Shown in pieces: positions 53,401 through 61,195 of a stretch of 61,428 nucleotides of DNA. A program made the translations under genes and the position numbers. Source of the DNA: an uncultured Spirochaetales bacterium (GTDB lineage: Bacteria > Spirochaetota > Spirochaetia > Sphaerochaetales > Sphaerochaetaceae); NCBI GenBank assembly GCA_949293595.1, contig CASFDW010000008.1, positions 1 to 61,428 on the forward strand, given 5' to 3'. Every line of letters begins with the position of its first letter. Within the stretch, counting starts at the first letter, position 1. The notes under the pieces were generated by a model, which saw only the letters and a program-made list of their open reading frames with translations, ran no database searches and was not told the DNA's origin.

Positions 53401-53701
53401 GGAGCTTGGAATGCTCCGCGAGAACATAAAAGATGGTACGACATCGCGTCTCAGGCCGATACTAATGAGCAACCTCACGACCATTTTGGGCGTGATCCCC
53501 ATGGCCATCGCCAAGGGCGAGGGAGCGGAGGTGTACGCTCCGCTCGGACAGGTCATCATGGGAGGCCTCACCACAGGAACATTCCTCACCCTCTTCGTGA
53601 TGCCCGTGTTCTACTATTGGTCTGAGAAGGGAAGGATGAGACGGAAGTACCGTGGCAGAAGGGCTGCGGATGGAAAAGCGGTCGGGGAGGTGGAGGAATG
53701 A
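50459..53701 (+). CDS. RND-family efflux transporter (AcrB/HAE1-like)
   Basis: 1080 residues starting with GTG that overlaps the adaptor stop codon. Twelve membrane helices with two large periplasmic loops (about 35-330 and 560-870). In helix 4 the proton-relay motif reads GAIVDASIVV, with one aspartate kept where AcrB has DD. Helix 10 and 11 blocks (GELIGDSIVPMM, LSGMLVNNGIILVDYMN) are typical. An RYD-like SRYSVQHPVV N-terminus marks the HAE family. Exports hydrophobic drugs or metabolites by proton motive force. The substrate is unknown. Overlaps the outer-membrane gene by 4 nt (ATGA). Confidence 0.95.
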   Translation: MKISRYSVQHPVVLMMILIALAVFGLVSLYDVNIEFMADINTPQVYVFAVYPGASGEDIEETVIDVMENDFVTLQNYKSMSSQATNSVGVITISFSDGVDAYEMLTEVRNRINDLVPSLPSGLSGTPTAMVGGGDMLPIVTISVSGGSDMARLSEYVTDELIPQFTRLEGVSNVDVFGSIEPEVMVRLWLDQLDSRSISVLDVYQVLSYSNLSIPLGNASYSGNEISMRYDGSYDSLDEIRNLAVGASEDGVITRLGDVADVYVTYGDPGYHVSAYGEDVIVIEVCKRSGGNSISIINEIKDILDREEQTSSGALSFSIISDDSQVITSSLSTVIESGILGIIIAVLVIFIFLNDGKATLVIGLSIPLSVFFTFIGMKVAGLSVNLMSISGIVVSLGAIVDASIVVLDQVYKFYQKKDGEGRFENTVVQSIYKGTDVVDKSVIGSNLTTIVVFIPLAMLTGIVGMILFPVTITFMLAIASSLAVAIIFIPFFLKMFLKDGQDRKIARENVFVKGLHRLERLYRRAIGFSLDHGFFIVSASVGLLLISLYLFTQVGFAFIPSTDNNDFYIKVKFPYGYSLEDTRKGMERVEEILIDNVPELDTYICYAGKSGDILEKGETMNAGNIHAVLVPVRERERDIHEIIRDLQYKVSAALPGADVSVKNGGFDNLVGFVSGGGGYGLTLVGSDTMELYENALRIEEFLKSDPEVISTSINSSYDSTVAVLDASYDYLSSLGLSSYEAGMTTAILFNGMDMGLYTSSDGSARYDMRLESDIADEPVTDQVLNSIKLTSQNGSRINFSSIADFRTDTELSQVNHIDRSRTITVSAQLVSESTFGVSRRVAEYLKENPLPSGITTRTGGIGELIGDSIVPMMQAGLIGVFLVYMVMVIVFERFKHPILIMVTIPFCVIGVMLSLAVFSSTLNMVSLMGVISLSGMLVNNGIILVDYMNQLQDSGRKKRLEEGGISYDPDYDTFGLLSYDEELGMLRENIKDGTTSRLRPILMSNLTTILGVIPMAIAKGEGAEVYAPLGQVIMGGLTTGTFLTLFVMPVFYYWSEKGRMRRKYRGRRAADGKAVGEVEE

Positions 53702-55071
53702 AGAAGATATTTTCAATCATTGCTGTTTTCCTGATCCTGCCGTCAATCGTTTTCGGCGATCAGGACAGCTCCGGAGCATACTCGTATGAACAGCTTGTCG
53801 CAAGCATGAACGTCTCCAACATCGAACTGCTCAAGCAGGACGAGGTGATAAGGCAGGCACTGCTCGACGTGAAGGACGCGAAGGCAAACTGGCAGCCGCA
53901 GATAGACTTCGACCTGATGGGGATCTTCCTTGTCAACCCGCCTTCCTTCGATGTCAACTTCGATACCACTGCCGACATAATGGGGAATAAGATGCCTGTA
54001 TCCATAAATGATACGATCAAGCTCGGCAACACCTACTACATGGCCAACCTGTCCTTGACGCAGCCCCTGGTCACATGGGGCAAGATCGGGAACTCGGTCA
54101 AGCTGTACAACAAGGTGCTGGACATCAGGAACATCGAGAAAAGCAGCAAGGCCGACCAGCTTTCCGCGGAGTTGGAGGGGTATCTTGGTGCGCTTTACTA
54201 CGTGGAGAGGATCCTTTCCGACCTGGACCAGGCGCATGATGCGGCATCCGAGCTGGTAGACATAGCCGAAAGCTCGTACGAACAGGGGGTCATAGTCGAA
54301 ACGGATTACCAGAAGGCTGTCCTCTCGCTCAGGCAGCTGGAGGTCGAGAAGACCCAGGCCGTGAATCAGAGGGACGAGCTTCTTGACGGGATAGGGACCA
54401 TATCGGGCATTGGGGATCTTTCCTCCGGGTCGGTTTCCTTTGTCCCGGATGAGGAAAGATACGAGGATATCGTGAGCATGGATCCGGAGGAACTCGAGGA
54501 ACTGGTCCTCTCCCCGTCCAACAAGAGCCTGATGATGGCAGGAGGGATGATCGAGGTCGCGGAATTGTCGGAAAAGATCGCCCGGGGCAGCATGTACGGA
54601 CTTCCGGATCTGGCCCTGAAGGTGAGTCTCGGCTACGGCGGATCACATCTGCCGCTGTTTCAGGACGGATGGCAGGACAAGGATGACTGGGGGCTCAATG
54701 TGACCGTGGCCTTCTCCACGACGCTGTGGGACGGAGGAAAGGTATTGAACAGCATCAACCGCTCCAAGAGCCAGGCCGAAAGCGCCCGCCTTGACCTTGA
54801 GAATGCGAAGGACCAGCTGTCCTCGCAGTTGGGCAAGTGTCTGAGGGATGCGGGATACGCGATGGCCGACATAGGATACATGGAGGCGAACGCAAGGCTA
54901 TTGGAGTCCCAGTATTCCAAGCTTCAGGATGAGCTGGAGGAGGGATACGGATCAAGGTCTGATCTTCTGCAGAAGAAAATCGAGATCCTCACCAACGATG
55001 TTTCGCTTCAGCAGAGGAAGGCCGATCTGATGCAGAATGCGCTGACGATAGAGTATCTTGCCGGCCTGTAA
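53698..55071 (+). CDS. TolC-family outer-membrane efflux channel
   Basis: 457 residues with a signal peptide (MKKIFSIIAVFLILPSIVFG, cleavage near residue 20). Two similar halves rich in long coiled-coil helices (QLVASMNVSNIELL, SSYEQGVIVETDYQK, then SQAESARLDLENAKDQLSS) and short beta segments are characteristic of TolC-type trimeric outer-membrane ducts. Third gene of the tripartite operon; a strong terminator follows. Confidence 0.92.
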   Translation: MKKIFSIIAVFLILPSIVFGDQDSSGAYSYEQLVASMNVSNIELLKQDEVIRQALLDVKDAKANWQPQIDFDLMGIFLVNPPSFDVNFDTTADIMGNKMPVSINDTIKLGNTYYMANLSLTQPLVTWGKIGNSVKLYNKVLDIRNIEKSSKADQLSAELEGYLGALYYVERILSDLDQAHDAASELVDIAESSYEQGVIVETDYQKAVLSLRQLEVEKTQAVNQRDELLDGIGTISGIGDLSSGSVSFVPDEERYEDIVSMDPEELEELVLSPSNKSLMMAGGMIEVAELSEKIARGSMYGLPDLALKVSLGYGGSHLPLFQDGWQDKDDWGLNVTVAFSTTLWDGGKVLNSINRSKSQAESARLDLENAKDQLSSQLGKCLRDAGYAMADIGYMEANARLLESQYSKLQDELEEGYGSRSDLLQKKIEILTNDVSLQQRKADLMQNALTIEYLAGL

Positions 55072-55123
55072 TTAGGCATGTGTGTCTTTTCTAATGATAA
55101 TTCCTTTTTGAAGAAGGAAATAT

Positions 55124-55158
55124 AGCCGGATAAGCGTCACAAGTCCGGCTTTTTTTTC
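55124..55158 (+). terminator. Terminator of the RND operon
   Basis: A perfect 7-bp stem AGCCGGA/TCCGGCT with a 13-nt loop is followed by eight T residues. Confidence 0.85.
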
Positions 55159-55186
55159 ATTTTTGTGGTCTGGTGATATGTTACAA

Positions 55187-55207
55187 AAACCCGTTTTGGG
55201 TAATAAT
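55187..55207 (+). promoter_or_regulatory. Candidate operator/promoter before metY
   Basis: AAACCCGTTTTGG (55187-55199) followed by a -10-like TAATAAT (55201-55207) that ends 7 nt before the ATG at 55215. The same 13-mer occurs at 57513-57525 before the MATE gene. The -35 is unclear. A shared LacI-like regulator could bind it. Confidence 0.45.
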
Positions 55208-55214
55208 GACCCGT

Positions 55215-56477
55215 ATGAAGACAGATACCAAATGTATACAATGCGGATATGAAAGCGGAAACGGGGAGCCGAGGATCCTCCCCATCTACCAGTCGACGAC
55301 CTATCAGTACGACTCCTCCGACCAGCTTGCGCGGCTTTTCGATCTTTCCGCTCCCGGACACATCTATTCCAGGATAAGCAATCCTACCCTGGACTGGGTG
55401 GAGAAGAAGATCAGCGCCCTATGCGGCGGAGTGGGGGCGATGCTGACTTCGAGCGGTCAGAGCGCGACGTTGGTCTCCATACTCAACATCACGAACTCCG
55501 GGGATAATTTCCTGTGCTTCGGCAACCTGTATGGCGGAACCACCAATCTTTTCTCGGTGACGTTCAAGCGCCTTGGCATCGAGGCCAGGTTCATAGACTA
55601 TTCGATGAGCGACGAGGAGATCGAGAAATTCATCGACGACAGGACAACGCTCATCTTCGGCGAGACGATAGCCAACCCGTCGCTCGAGGTTCTGGACATC
55701 GAAAGGTATGCGCGCCTTGCACATAAGCACCACATGCCGCTGATTGTGGACAACACGTTCGCAACTCCGGTCCTTTGCCGTCCTTTTGAATTCGGTGCTG
55801 ACATTGTCGTCCATTCCACAAGCAAGTACATGGACGGTCATGCCACAAGCATCGGCGGATGCATAATCGACAGCGGAAAATTCGATTGGTCGGACTATCC
55901 CATGATGAACGAGCCCGACGAGTCGTACCACGGTGTTGTTTATACAAGGGATTTCGGTGCTGCGGCATACATAACCAAGGCCCGCGTGCAGCTGATGAGG
56001 GACCTTGGGGTCACAGCCCAGCCGATGACGGCGTTTTTGCTCAACCTTGGCTTGGAGACGCTCCACCTCAGGATAAGAAGGCATAGCGGGAACGCACTTG
56101 CCGTCGCAAGACACCTGTTGGGCCACAAAAAGGTCGCATGGGTCAATTACCCGGGGCTTGAGAGCGATCCGTGGCACGGACTTGCCGTAAAATATCTTGA
56201 GGGAGGGCTTTCCAGCGGGGTCGTGTCCTTCGGAACCATCAACGGGAAGGAAGGGGCCGTCAGGTTCATGGATTCCTTGAAGATGGCCAAGATCGTCTGC
56301 CATGTGGCCGATCTGCGCACATGCGTTCTGCATCCGGCCAGCACCACGCACCGCCAGCTTACCGACGACCAGCTTGAAAAGGCCGGGGTGAAGCCCGAGT
56401 TCATCCGCTTTTCCGTCGGCATCGAGGATATTGATGACATAATTGCCGACATCGACCAGGCGTTGGAGAATGTCTGA
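55215..56477 (+). CDS. metY: O-acetylhomoserine sulfhydrylase (Cys/Met metabolism PLP enzyme)
   Basis: 420 residues from the ATG at 55215; 55206 adds three and 55173 adds fourteen. PLP lysine K204 in [10 protein letters not shown]179 (VDNTFATP), IYSRISNPT (about 50-58) and the MLTSSGQSA turn. The length and the PIYQSTTY N-terminus match MetY rather than the shorter MetB or MetC. It uses sulfide and O-acetylhomoserine to make homocysteine. The downstream metA gene, overlapping by 1 nt (TGATG), makes the acyl-homoserine. MetA carries the acetyl-CoA-type residue, which fits. No SAM riboswitch or Shine-Dalgarno sequence was found upstream. Confidence 0.9.
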   Translation: MKTDTKCIQCGYESGNGEPRILPIYQSTTYQYDSSDQLARLFDLSAPGHIYSRISNPTLDWVEKKISALCGGVGAMLTSSGQSATLVSILNITNSGDNFLCFGNLYGGTTNLFSVTFKRLGIEARFIDYSMSDEEIEKFIDDRTTLIFGETIANPSLEVLDIERYARLAHKHHMPLIVDNTFATPVLCRPFEFGADIVVHSTSKYMDGHATSIGGCIIDSGKFDWSDYPMMNEPDESYHGVVYTRDFGAAAYITKARVQLMRDLGVTAQPMTAFLLNLGLETLHLRIRRHSGNALAVARHLLGHKKVAWVNYPGLESDPWHGLAVKYLEGGLSSGVVSFGTINGKEGAVRFMDSLKMAKIVCHVADLRTCVLHPASTTHRQLTDDQLEKAGVKPEFIRFSVGIEDIDDIIADIDQALENV

Positions 56478-57448
56478 TGCCGATAAAGATTCCCTCGGAT
56501 CTTCCGGCGCGCAGGACGCTTGAGGATGAGAACATCTTCGTCATAACCGCCGAAAGGGCGTATTCCCAGGACATCAGGCCATTGGAGATCGGCATACTCA
56601 ACCTTATGCCGACAAAGGTTGTAACGGAGACACAGCTCACAAGGCTTCTGGGCAACACGCCCCTCCAGGTGGAGCTCACCCTCGTGCAGGTTTCGAGCCA
56701 TAAGGCGAAGAACACGTCGCAGGAGCACATGCTTGCCTTCTATAAGACGTTCGACCAGATAAAAGACAGGTATTTCGACGGCTTCATAATCACCGGTGCC
56801 CCCGTGGAGCAGATGGAGTTCGAGGAGGTCGAATACTGGGACGAGCTGTGCATGATAATGGAATGGACCAAGAGCCATGTGCATTCGACCTTCCATATCT
56901 GCTGGGGTGCCCAGGCTGCACTATACTACCATTTCGGGATAAGGAAGCATCCTCTGGAAAAAAAGCTCTTCGGGGTTTTCAAGCACAGGGTGAACTATTC
57001 CCATCCGATCCTGCTCAGGGGATTCGACGATGAATTCTGGGTCCCGCATTCGCGCCACACGACCATCCTGATGGAGGATGTGCTGAAGGAGAGCCGTCTC
57101 AAGCTGTTCGCCACATCCGAGGAGGCCGGTGTCTATGCAATGGCCACCGACAAGGGAAAGCAGATATTCATCACTGGGCACAGCGAGTACGACAGGGAGA
57201 CCCTGAAGCTCGAATACCTCAGGGATCTCAGTCAGGGAAGGGATATAGATGTTCCGAAGAATTATTTCCCGGATGATGATCCCGAGGCAATTCCGATGAT
57301 GAAATGGAGGAGTCATGCAAACCTGCTTTATTCCAACTGGCTCAACTATTTTGTCTATCAGACGACCCCGTACGACATATCCAGCATCAAGGACAACAAG
57401 GCGACTCCTCTCGAGAGGGTATGGGAGAAAACCATCAGCCTGAGCTGA
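56477..57448 (+). CDS. metA: Homoserine O-acyltransferase, predicted acetyl-CoA specific
   Basis: 323 residues. Nucleophile C142 ([15 protein letters not shown]), with the His and Glu of the MetA triad downstream. The acyl-donor residue is E111 in [12 protein letters not shown]: glutamate here characterises acetyl-CoA-using MetA enzymes, while the E. coli succinyl-type has glycine. I infer homoserine O-acetyltransferase, consistent with the MetY partner directly upstream (1-nt overlap). The two genes make homocysteine from homoserine, acetyl-CoA and sulfide. A terminator follows. Confidence 0.93.
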   Translation: MPIKIPSDLPARRTLEDENIFVITAERAYSQDIRPLEIGILNLMPTKVVTETQLTRLLGNTPLQVELTLVQVSSHKAKNTSQEHMLAFYKTFDQIKDRYFDGFIITGAPVEQMEFEEVEYWDELCMIMEWTKSHVHSTFHICWGAQAALYYHFGIRKHPLEKKLFGVFKHRVNYSHPILLRGFDDEFWVPHSRHTTILMEDVLKESRLKLFATSEEAGVYAMATDKGKQIFITGHSEYDRETLKLEYLRDLSQGRDIDVPKNYFPDDDPEAIPMMKWRSHANLLYSNWLNYFVYQTTPYDISSIKDNKATPLERVWEKTISLS

Positions 57449-57454
57449 TGCACG

Positions 57455-57484
57455 GCCCGTCGCGGTTCTCCCGGACGGGCTTTT
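57455..57484 (+). terminator. Terminator of metY-metA
   Basis: A 7-bp stem GCCCGTC/GACGGGC with a 12-nt loop, then TTTT. Confidence 0.75.
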
Positions 57485-57495
57485 CCAGGCATGCT

Positions 57496-57556
57496 CAAAA
57501 AACGTTTTTGTCAAACCCGTTTTGGTGATTGACATTGTTTTGATTTGAAATAAAAT
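57496..57556 (+). promoter_or_regulatory. Promoter and dyads before the second MATE gene
   Basis: CAAAAA-ACG-TTTTTG (57496-57510) and AAACCCGTTTTGG (57513-57525) precede TTGACA (57529-57534), a 16-bp spacer and TAAAAT (57551-57556). The ATG at 57566 is 9 nt beyond the -10. The dyads are CG-centred like LacI/GntR-family operators. The second matches the site before metY exactly. Confidence 0.5.
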
Positions 57557-57565
57557 CATGGTGCT

Positions 57566-58912
57566 ATGGATACGAATATGACGAAGGGATCCCCGTACAG
57601 GCTGATGATAGCCTTTTCGGTCCCTTTAATCTTTGGCAATATCTTCCAGCAGTTCTACAGCATGGTTGACACCATCGTCGTGGGGAGGTTCGTCGGGGTT
57701 GGTGCGCTTGCCGCGGTGGGAGTCACCAGCGGTTTCAACTTCATGGTGATCGGTTTCGCCCAGGGGCTGACCATGGGCTTTTCGGTCATCGTCAGCCAGA
57801 AATACGGGGCGAAGGATTATGCCAACATGAAGAAGGCGTATGCTATGGGGATATGCTGTTCGCTGCTGTGCTCGCTTGTCGTGTCATTTCTTTTCACAAT
57901 ATTCTCCAAGCCGCTGCTCCTGCTGGTGAGGACGCCGCAGGACATAATCGACGATGCGAATATCTACATATCAGTGATCTACGTCGGGCTTACAGCCGTG
58001 ATATATTACAACCTCTTCTCGTCCATCCTCCGTGCGGTCGGCGATTCGAAGAGCCCGCTCATCTTCCTTCTTCTTGCAAGCGTCCTGAACATAGTGCTCG
58101 ATCTGGTGCTTGTCATCGTGGTTCCTCTCGGATGCGCGGGCGTCGCGATCGCCACGGTCGTTTCACAGCTTGTGAGTGCCGTATGCTGTTATTTGTACAT
58201 GACGGTAAAATATCCCATGTTCAGGCTCTCCAGGGAGGATTTCAGGCTCGATACCTTTCTGTGCAGGAGACTTCTCAAGATAGGGCTTCCCGGGGCGTTG
58301 CAGTTCAGCGTCTGTGCGATCGGGGTTGTCATAGTCCAGGCCGCGATAAACAATTTCGGCTCCGATACCGTGGCTTCCTACAGCGTAGGCACGAAGATTG
58401 AGAATGTCATCACGGTGGTCTATCCCGTCCTCGGAATGGCGATATCGACGTATGCCGGACAGAACCTTGGGGCCGGCGACTGCAGGAGGATAACGGAAGG
58501 CTTCCGCGCCTCGGTGGTCCTGATGGTTGCCGCCACGGTGTTCACGATGCTTCTGGCGCATCTTGTCGCAGAGCCGCTGGCGTATCTTTTCGTCGACAGG
58601 AACACCACGGATCCGAAAATCATCGAGGACTGCGTGTTCTATGTGGAGACAATATCATATTTCTTCCTTTTTCTCGGTTCCATCTTCATTTTCAGGACCG
58701 GATGCCAGGGGCTCGGATCAGGTACCGTACCAATGATAAGCAGCATAAGCGAGCTCGTGATCAGGGCTTTGACCGCATTCACCCTCCCTTCGATGTTCGG
58801 CTATCTGGGTGTCGTGCTTTCCAGTCCTTTCGCGTGGGTTGCGGCTGGTGTCATATGTCCCGTCTGCTATAAATTTTTGATGAATAGTATCAGAAAGCAG
58901 TTGACAAATTGA
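57566..58912 (+). CDS. MATE-family efflux transporter (second copy)
   Basis: 448 residues, twelve predicted helices. The N-terminal MTKGSPYRLMIAFSVPLI and FGNIFQQFYSMVDTIVVG blocks are typical of the DinF-like MATE branch (MTxGxP...NxxQQ.Y). The ATG at 57578 (Met5) is an alternative start. Unlike the first MATE at 30790-32121 it has no adjacent MarR gene and a different operator type. The substrate is unknown. The tRNA promoter overlaps its 3' end. Confidence 0.93.
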   Translation: MDTNMTKGSPYRLMIAFSVPLIFGNIFQQFYSMVDTIVVGRFVGVGALAAVGVTSGFNFMVIGFAQGLTMGFSVIVSQKYGAKDYANMKKAYAMGICCSLLCSLVVSFLFTIFSKPLLLLVRTPQDIIDDANIYISVIYVGLTAVIYYNLFSSILRAVGDSKSPLIFLLLASVLNIVLDLVLVIVVPLGCAGVAIATVVSQLVSAVCCYLYMTVKYPMFRLSREDFRLDTFLCRRLLKIGLPGALQFSVCAIGVVIVQAAINNFGSDTVASYSVGTKIENVITVVYPVLGMAISTYAGQNLGAGDCRRITEGFRASVVLMVAATVFTMLLAHLVAEPLAYLFVDRNTTDPKIIEDCVFYVETISYFFLFLGSIFIFRTGCQGLGSGTVPMISSISELVIRALTAFTLPSMFGYLGVVLSSPFAWVAAGVICPVCYKFLMNSIRKQLTN

Positions 58913-58930
58913 TATGATATTTGATATTTT
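58901..58930 (+). promoter_or_regulatory. Candidate promoter of the tRNA pair
   Basis: A perfect TTGACA (58901-58906), an 18-bp spacer and TATTTT (58925-58930). It overlaps the MATE stop codon and ends 15 nt before tRNA-Lys. Confidence 0.5.
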
Positions 58931-58945
58931 CTTCTCGTTGCACAC

Positions 58946-59018
58946 GGGCCGCTAGCTCAGCAGGTAGAGCAACGCCCTTTTAAGGCGTGGGTCATTGGTT
59001 CGAATCCAATGCGGCTCA
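58946..59018 (+). tRNA. tRNA-Lys (TTT)
   Basis: 73 nt. Acceptor stem GGGCCGC/GCGGCTC (one G-U), D-arm GCTCAGCAGGTAGAGC, anticodon stem ACGCC/GGCGT with loop CTTTTAA (anticodon TTT at 58979-58981), T-arm ATTGGTTCGAATCCAAT, discriminator A. The CCA end is not encoded. Confidence 0.95.
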
Positions 59019-59028
59019 CGTACATACT

Positions 59029-59100
59029 GTCTCCTTCGTCTAGTGGTTAGGACAACGGGTTTTCATCCCGTCAACGCGAGTTCGATCCTCGCAGGAGATG
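59029..59100 (+). tRNA. tRNA-Glu (TTC)
   Basis: 72 nt. Acceptor stem GTCTCCT/AGGAGAT (one G-U), anticodon stem ACGGG/CCCGT with loop TTTTCAT (anticodon TTC at 59062-59064), T-arm GCGAGTTCGATCCTCGC, discriminator G. The CCA end is not encoded. It lies 10 bp after tRNA-Lys on the same transcript. Confidence 0.95.
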
Positions 59101-59105
59101 AACAG

Positions 59106-59128
59106 GCCATCGACGGATGGCTTTTTTT
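59106..59128 (+). terminator. Terminator after the tRNA genes
   Basis: A 6-bp stem GCCATC/GATGGC with a 4-nt loop and seven T residues, 5 nt after tRNA-Glu. Confidence 0.75.
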
Positions 59129-59256
59129 CATATGGGGGTATTTCAAATACCCCATACATGGGGAATGAGGTTCTCCCCCGGCATGCCGGAACCGCCCTCG
59201 GGCTGATGACTTCTGCTTTTTTGCAGGGTCATTTTTTTTGCCCTGGAGGAGGACCG
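59129..59256 (+). promoter_or_regulatory. Structured leader with attenuator-like terminator before the antiporter
   Basis: 128 nt rich in dyads: GGGGTATTT/AAATACCCC (59135-59153), GGGGA/TCCCC, the palindrome CCGGCATGCCGG (59179-59190) and GCC/GGC. Last comes ATGAC-TT-CTGC, a T6 loop, GCAG-G-GTCAT and eight T residues (59206-59239), which is an intrinsic terminator just before the Shine-Dalgarno GGAGGA. This layout fits an attenuator or riboswitch. No known class was recognised. Confidence 0.5.
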
Positions 59257-60438
59257 ATGCTTTTTTCTCTTGCTCTTGTTTTGATATCCGGACTTGTTTC
59301 CGGGTTCTGTTTCCAGAGGATCCACCTGCCTTCTTTGGTCGGCATGATCGTCACGGGAATCATCCTAGGCCCGCATGTGCTAGACCTGCTTGATGAAACG
59401 ATTCTGCTGGTATCCCCCGATCTCAGACGGATTGCCCTGATAATAATCCTTACGAGAGCCGGATTGAGCCTGGATGTCCGGGATTTGAAGAAAATCGGAC
59501 GTCCCGCATTCCTCATGAGCTTTCTTCCCGCTTCCTTCGAAATGTCCGCCATAATCCTTTTCGCCCCTTCCTTCATAGGTCTGGACCGATTGGATTCCGC
59601 ACTTCTTGCCTCCGTCCTTGCTGCGGTCTCTCCCGCTGTCGTCGTACCGAGGATGATCGGACTGATGGAAAGAGGGTGGGGTGTCGATAAGAACATACCC
59701 CAGCTTGTCATGGCGGGAGCCGGCGTTGACGATGTTTATGTGATAGTTCTCTTCTCGTCATTCCTCAGCCTCTCGTCAGATGGAATTTTCTCATTTGCCT
59801 CCCTTTTTAGAATACCCTCATCAATATTGCTTGGCATAGCCGGTGGTGTTTTCTGCGGGTATTATCTTTCCAGGCTTTTTTCCTGTTTCCATATGAGGGA
59901 CAGCATCAAGGTGATAATTATTTTGAGCATATCCTTCTTTCTGGTCTCCCTGGAGGATGCGGTTTCCGGCCTTGTCGGCTTTTCCGGACTCATCGCGGTC
60001 ATGGTGATGGGCATCACCCTTGCAAAATTTCTTCCCATTGCCGCAAGACGTCTCGGTATGAAGTATTCGAAGCTGTGGATCTGCTCCGAGCTTCTTTTGT
60101 TCGTGCTGGTCGGGTCCTGTGTTGATCCAAAGTACATGCTCCTTTCCGGTCCGTCCGCGCTTGGACTCATCTTCATATCCCTGCTGTTCAGGATGGGAGG
60201 CGTCTGGATTTCCGTTTCAAAATCCGGGCTTGATCCCAGGGAAAAGCTTTTTTGTTCTTTTGCCTACATCCCAAAGGCGACTGTCCAGGCGGCAATGGGA
60301 TCCGTTCCCTTGTCAATGGGGCTTTCTTGCGGGGATACCGTGCTGACGATGTCGGTTTTGGCAGTACTGGTCACTGCACCTCTTGGGGCCCTGTTGACCG
60401 ACGCATCATGTCAACGACTCCTTTGTAAAAAAGAATAA
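59257..60438 (+). CDS. Cation:proton antiporter (CPA superfamily)
   Basis: 393 residues from the ATG at 59257 (Shine-Dalgarno GGAGGAGG; a long upstream frame is only leader DNA). About eleven to thirteen hydrophobic helices of the Na+/H+ exchanger fold. The ion-binding pair D158-D159 in AGAGVDDVYV and the preceding unwound segment LAAVSPAVVVPRM are typical of CPA1/CPA2 antiporters. No C-terminal RCK or TrkA domain. Likely Na+ or K+ export for pH and ion homeostasis. Preceded by the structured leader. Confidence 0.88.
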   Translation: MLFSLALVLISGLVSGFCFQRIHLPSLVGMIVTGIILGPHVLDLLDETILLVSPDLRRIALIIILTRAGLSLDVRDLKKIGRPAFLMSFLPASFEMSAIILFAPSFIGLDRLDSALLASVLAAVSPAVVVPRMIGLMERGWGVDKNIPQLVMAGAGVDDVYVIVLFSSFLSLSSDGIFSFASLFRIPSSILLGIAGGVFCGYYLSRLFSCFHMRDSIKVIIILSISFFLVSLEDAVSGLVGFSGLIAVMVMGITLAKFLPIAARRLGMKYSKLWICSELLLFVLVGSCVDPKYMLLSGPSALGLIFISLLFRMGGVWISVSKSGLDPREKLFCSFAYIPKATVQAAMGSVPLSMGLSCGDTVLTMSVLAVLVTAPLGALLTDASCQRLLCKKE

Positions 60439-60511
60439 ATATTTTTTTTGTAACCTGTTTTTCGTATATGCATTGTTTTTTTTATTGATGTTTCATTATT
60501 AGGAGGTTTGT

Positions 60512-61105
60512 ATGAAGAAAGTATTGGTTTTTCTTCTCGTGGCGTTTGTTGCCGTGGCCGGAGTCTTTGCCGTCGATATTTCCCTTGGGCTTGGAACGGG
60601 ATTCGAGCAGGAAATTCTTTTTATGGCGGAAGAATCAGGTGGTTCATATTCTTTCCCTTTCAATAAGATTCCTGTTGTTGCTGTTTCTACTTTTGATTTT
60701 TCAAATAATTTTTCTTTGGGGGTGGATCTGGGTATCAATGTGTGTTTTACTAATGACCTGGGATTCACGCAAAATCAGGCGGTTGTCCCATTTTTTATTG
60801 GAGTGACAGCATATCATAAGTTTGGACTACCGTCAAATTTCAATCTCTATTTGGGAGGAGGACTCAGATATGTTCTGACATCCTATGATACGGAGAGTAA
60901 TGTATTGGTCCATGGTCTTTCGATGTTGATGGATGTAAAAGCCACTTACGATGTCCTGGAGAACCTTATTGTTTTCTGTCGGGCGAACTTTGGGCAATCT
61001 CTTTGTAAATATATTGACATGGGTGAGGGGTTCGCGGATTTTTCTTCCGGCATGTTTAAATATATTCAATGGTCTGCCACTATTGGAGCCGCTTACAAGT
61101 TCTGA
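60512..61105 (+). CDS. Small outer-membrane beta-barrel-like protein
   Basis: 197 residues with a signal peptide (MKKVLVFLLVAFVAVAGVFA, cleavage after VFA). The mature part alternates hydrophobic and polar residues (for example FSLGVDLGINVCF, LYLGGGLRYVL, WSATIGAAYKF) and ends in phenylalanine, the classic outer-membrane insertion signal, consistent with about eight strands. AGGAGG Shine-Dalgarno. GC content is lower than that of neighbouring genes, as often with surface proteins. I cannot name the family. A terminator follows. Confidence 0.75.
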   Translation: MKKVLVFLLVAFVAVAGVFAVDISLGLGTGFEQEILFMAEESGGSYSFPFNKIPVVAVSTFDFSNNFSLGVDLGINVCFTNDLGFTQNQAVVPFFIGVTAYHKFGLPSNFNLYLGGGLRYVLTSYDTESNVLVHGLSMLMDVKATYDVLENLIVFCRANFGQSLCKYIDMGEGFADFSSGMFKYIQWSATIGAAYKF

Positions 61106-61126
61106 TAACTTGTCGTTCAAGATAAG

Positions 61127-61154
61127 CCGCTGCATTCCACGCAGCGGTTTTTTT
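61127..61154 (+). terminator. Terminator after the outer-membrane protein gene
   Basis: A perfect 7-bp stem CCGCTGC/GCAGCGG, 7-nt loop, seven T residues. Confidence 0.85.
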
Positions 61155-61195
61155 AATGCTAAAATAAAGCTTTACAAGTTGGAAATGTGTGTTAG

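Noticed and set aside
55159..55214. Possible SAM riboswitch before metY
   Set aside because: The gap between the preceding terminator and metY is only about 56 nt, too short, and has no SAM-aptamer elements.
59204..59240. Hammerhead-ribozyme-like CTGATGA in the antiporter leader
   Set aside because: The required GAAA segment and stem arrangement are missing; the sequence folds as an ordinary terminator.
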